15,308 bases of DNA, taken from contig DBFQ01000101.1 in the NCBI GenBank assembly GCA_002294665.1, forward strand, positions 1 to 15,308. Direction: 5' to 3'. This DNA is from Candidatus Aminicenantes bacterium UBA876. GTDB taxonomy: Bacteria; Acidobacteriota; Aminicenantia; UBA2199. Below the pieces are notes generated by a model. It was not told the DNA's origin, searched no databases, and saw only the letters and a list, made by a program, of their open reading frames with translations. Shown piece after piece: positions 13,505 through 15,308 of the stretch (the first letter of the stretch is position 1; each line of letters begins with the position of its first letter). Both the position numbers and the translations under genes were made by a program.

Positions 13505-14803
13505 ATGACACAGTGGATTTCCATTTCAGAGGCATCGGCTCATAGCGGTGAACGCGTGGAACTGCGCGGCTGGGTGGTCAACCAGCGCGACAGCGGACGC
13601 GTCAAGTTCATCCTGCTCCGTGACGGCAGCGGCACGATTCAGACCACGATCTGGTCCAAAGACCCCGAAAACCCCCTGTTCAAGGCATTCGCCGCGTTGA
13701 CGTTGGAATCGAGTCTCAAGGTCCGCGGCACCATCAACGCCGATTCCCGCGCGCCCGGCGGCTACGAATTGCAGGTCGACGACCTGGAACCGGTGCATAT
13801 CGCCGCGGATTATCCCATCGCGCGCAAAAGTCACGGCACCGCTTTCCTGATGAAGCACCGCCACCTCTGGCTGCGCTCCCAGCGGCAGACCGCCATTCTG
13901 CGCATCCGCGCCGCCATCATCGCCTCGATCCGCGATTTCATGGACAGCCGCGGCTTTGTGTTGACCGACGCCCCCATCCTCACCGGCAACGCCGCCGAGG
14001 GCACCACCACCCTGTTTGAAACCAAGTACTTCGGCGAATCCGCCTACCTCTCCCAGTCCGGGCAGTTGTACGTCGAGGCCACGGCCATGGCCCTGGGCAA
14101 GGTCTACACGTTCGGACCCACCTTCCGCGCGGAAAAATCCAAAACCCGCCGGCACCTGATCGAGTTCTGGATGATGGAGCCGGAATGGGCGTTCGCCGAA
14201 CTGGATGACATCATTCAATTATCCGAAAGCCTGCTGGTTGAAGTGGTCGCGCGCGTACTGGACAGGCACCGTGAAGACCTGAAAATTTTGGAACGCGACA
14301 CGGCCCCGCTGGAAAAGATCGTCGCGCCTTTCCCGCGCATCACCTACGATGAGGCGTTCGCATTGCTGCGCGAATCGGGTGAATCCGAAACCCCCTACGG
14401 CGAGGACCTGGGCGGCACGGACGAAACCATTCTTTCCGGCCGCTTCGACCGTCCGCTCGCGATTACCCACTATCCGGCGGATGTCAAGGCCTTTTACATG
14501 CAGCCCGACGCCCAGGATCCCACGAAAGTATTGTGCGTGGATTTCATCGCTCCGGAGGGCTATGGGGAAATCATCGGCGGCAGCCAGCGCATCCACGACC
14601 TGGGGCTGCTCGAAGAAAAAATCGCCGCCCAGGGCCTCAGCCGGGACGCGTTTGAATGGTACCTGGACCTGCGCCGCTTCGGCAGCGTGCCCCATTCCGG
14701 GTTCGGGCTGGGCATCGAGCGCACCGTGGCCTGGATCTGCAAACTGCAGCATATCCGCGAAAGCATCCCCTTTCCGCGGATGCTCTACAACCTCTACCCC
14801 TGA
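13505..14803 (+). CDS. asnS: Asparaginyl-tRNA synthetase
   Basis: 432 aa, normal for AsnRS (class IIb), which attaches asparagine to tRNA-Asn. The N-terminal OB-fold anticodon-binding domain covers about 15-100 (VELRGWVVNQRDSGRVKFIL, DGSGTIQ). The catalytic core shows FRAEKSKTRRHLIEFWMMEP (motif 2 region; the RRHL-EFWM form is typical of AsnRS rather than AspRS), GEIIGGSQR and motif 3, GFGLGIERTVAWI. The C-terminus RESIPFPRMLYNLYP is the usual AsnRS ending. An own AsnRS means Asn-tRNA need not come from the amidation route. The last 10 bp overlap the end of glnS on the other strand, and no terminator lies between. Confidence 0.95.
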   Translation: MTQWISISEASAHSGERVELRGWVVNQRDSGRVKFILLRDGSGTIQTTIWSKDPENPLFKAFAALTLESSLKVRGTINADSRAPGGYELQVDDLEPVHIAADYPIARKSHGTAFLMKHRHLWLRSQRQTAILRIRAAIIASIRDFMDSRGFVLTDAPILTGNAAEGTTTLFETKYFGESAYLSQSGQLYVEATAMALGKVYTFGPTFRAEKSKTRRHLIEFWMMEPEWAFAELDDIIQLSESLLVEVVARVLDRHREDLKILERDTAPLEKIVAPFPRITYDEAFALLRESGESETPYGEDLGGTDETILSGRFDRPLAITHYPADVKAFYMQPDAQDPTKVLCVDFIAPEGYGEIIGGSQRIHDLGLLEEKIAAQGLSRDAFEWYLDLRRFGSVPHSGFGLGIERTVAWICKLQHIRESIPFPRMLYNLYP

Positions 14804-15308
14804 TTGAAGGTTTTTTCGATCCTGGCCCAGGTGTCGCGCAGGGTGACGGAACGGTTGAAAACCGGCGCCCCGGGTCGTGAATCGCGCCCATCCAGGCAGA
14901 AATACCCCTGGCGCAGGAACTGGTAGTAGACTCCCGGCTCCGCCCCCTCCAGGAAGGGTTCCACCTTGCACGCCGGCAGCGCCTTGCGCGATTCGGGGTT
15001 CAGGAACGCGTACAGCTCCTTTTGCTCCGCATCGGCCCGGGCCTGGGGATCGGGCACGGTGAACAGGGTTTCAAACAGGCGTACTTCCGCGTCGCGCGCG
15101 TGCGCGACCGACACCCAGTGCGAAGTGCCCTGGACCTTGCGGTTGTCCGGAGACCAGCCGCCGCGGCTCTCGGGGTCATAGGTGCAATGGATCTCCGTCA
15201 CCTGTCCCGTGGCCTCATCCACGATGTAATCCACGCAGCGGATGTAGTAGGCGTGTTTCAGGCGGATCTCGCTGCCCGGAGAGAGGCGGAAATACTTTTT
15301 GGGCGGAT
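14794..15308 (-). CDS. glnS: Glutaminyl-tRNA synthetase, C-terminal part (partial)
   Basis: The last 170 residues; the gene starts beyond the right edge. The sequence begins PPKKYFRLSPGSEIRLKHAY and goes on with EIHCTYDPESRGG and VQGTSHWVSVAHARDAEVRL, which are the signatures of the GlnRS anticodon-binding beta-barrel domains. The class I catalytic core (HIGH, KMSK) is outside the window. GlnRS charges tRNA-Gln directly; many bacteria lack it and use Glu-tRNA amidation instead. The frame continues without a break to the window edge; a GTG at 15234 is internal and not the start. Its end overlaps asnS by 10 bp. Confidence 0.93.
   Translation of the reverse strand, partial: PPKKYFRLSPGSEIRLKHAYYIRCVDYIVDEATGQVTEIHCTYDPESRGGWSPDNRKVQGTSHWVSVAHARDAEVRLFETLFTVPDPQARADAEQKELYAFLNPESRKALPACKVEPFLEGAEPGVYYQFLRQGYFCLDGRDSRPGAPVFNRSVTLRDTWARIEKTFNQG

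Noticed and set aside
14816..14822. T-rich run GGTTTTTTC after asnS as a possible terminator
   Set aside because: No GC-rich stem precedes it, and it is coding sequence of glnS on the other strand.

Overview
The window (15,308 bp, GC-rich) comes from a diderm bacterium, probably an Acidobacteriota-type lineage such as Aminicenantia. The evidence is a one-piece LptF-LptG protein (known from Acidobacteriota), an outer-membrane LPS export permease, separate AsnRS and GlnRS genes, and low-complexity intergenic repeat DNA. The taxonomic call is an inference from gene style, not a database match.

Layout. Positions 1-1322 (minus strand) hold the start of infB and a complete short nusA. Both run from a promoter that lies inside the tail of the next minus-strand gene, a peptidase C26-type glutamine amidotransferase (to about 2604). 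The 5' end of that gene runs into a block of non-coding-looking repeats at 2540-2802, with a perfect 30-bp palindrome and CACCTG- and GTTGAAGA-type repeats. From 2888 to 14803 all genes are on the plus strand. They are lptFG; a five-gene unit (ECF sigma factor, zinc-finger anti-sigma, two LiaF-like small membrane proteins, a DUF4097-like beta-solenoid protein); mtnP (MTA phosphorylase) overlapping buk (butyrate kinase); a coiled-coil gene; two adjacent M16-family proteins that both lack the zinc-binding HxxEH motif; and asnS. The window ends with the 3' part of glnS on the minus strand, which overlaps the end of asnS tail to tail.

How the parts work together. The sigma/anti-sigma pair with LiaF-like and DUF4097-like partners looks like a self-regulated envelope-stress module placed directly behind the LPS exporter lptFG. 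It has a candidate ECF-type promoter (GGAAC-N16-CGTT) just upstream of its own sigma gene. The M16 pair has signal peptides and probably forms an exported non-catalytic complex. The remainder is housekeeping: transcription and translation factors, aminoacyl-tRNA synthetases and salvage metabolism.

The most distinctive signal is promoter placement. At four plus-strand genes (lptFG, the sigma gene, the first M16 gene, asnS) a plausible -35/-10 pair ends only about 3-7 nt before the best start codon, which predicts leaderless mRNAs. The genes inside operons (anti-sigma, LiaF-like genes) and mtnP and nusA instead have recognisable Shine-Dalgarno sequences. I saw no tRNA, rRNA, CRISPR array, insertion sequence or convincing intrinsic terminator.
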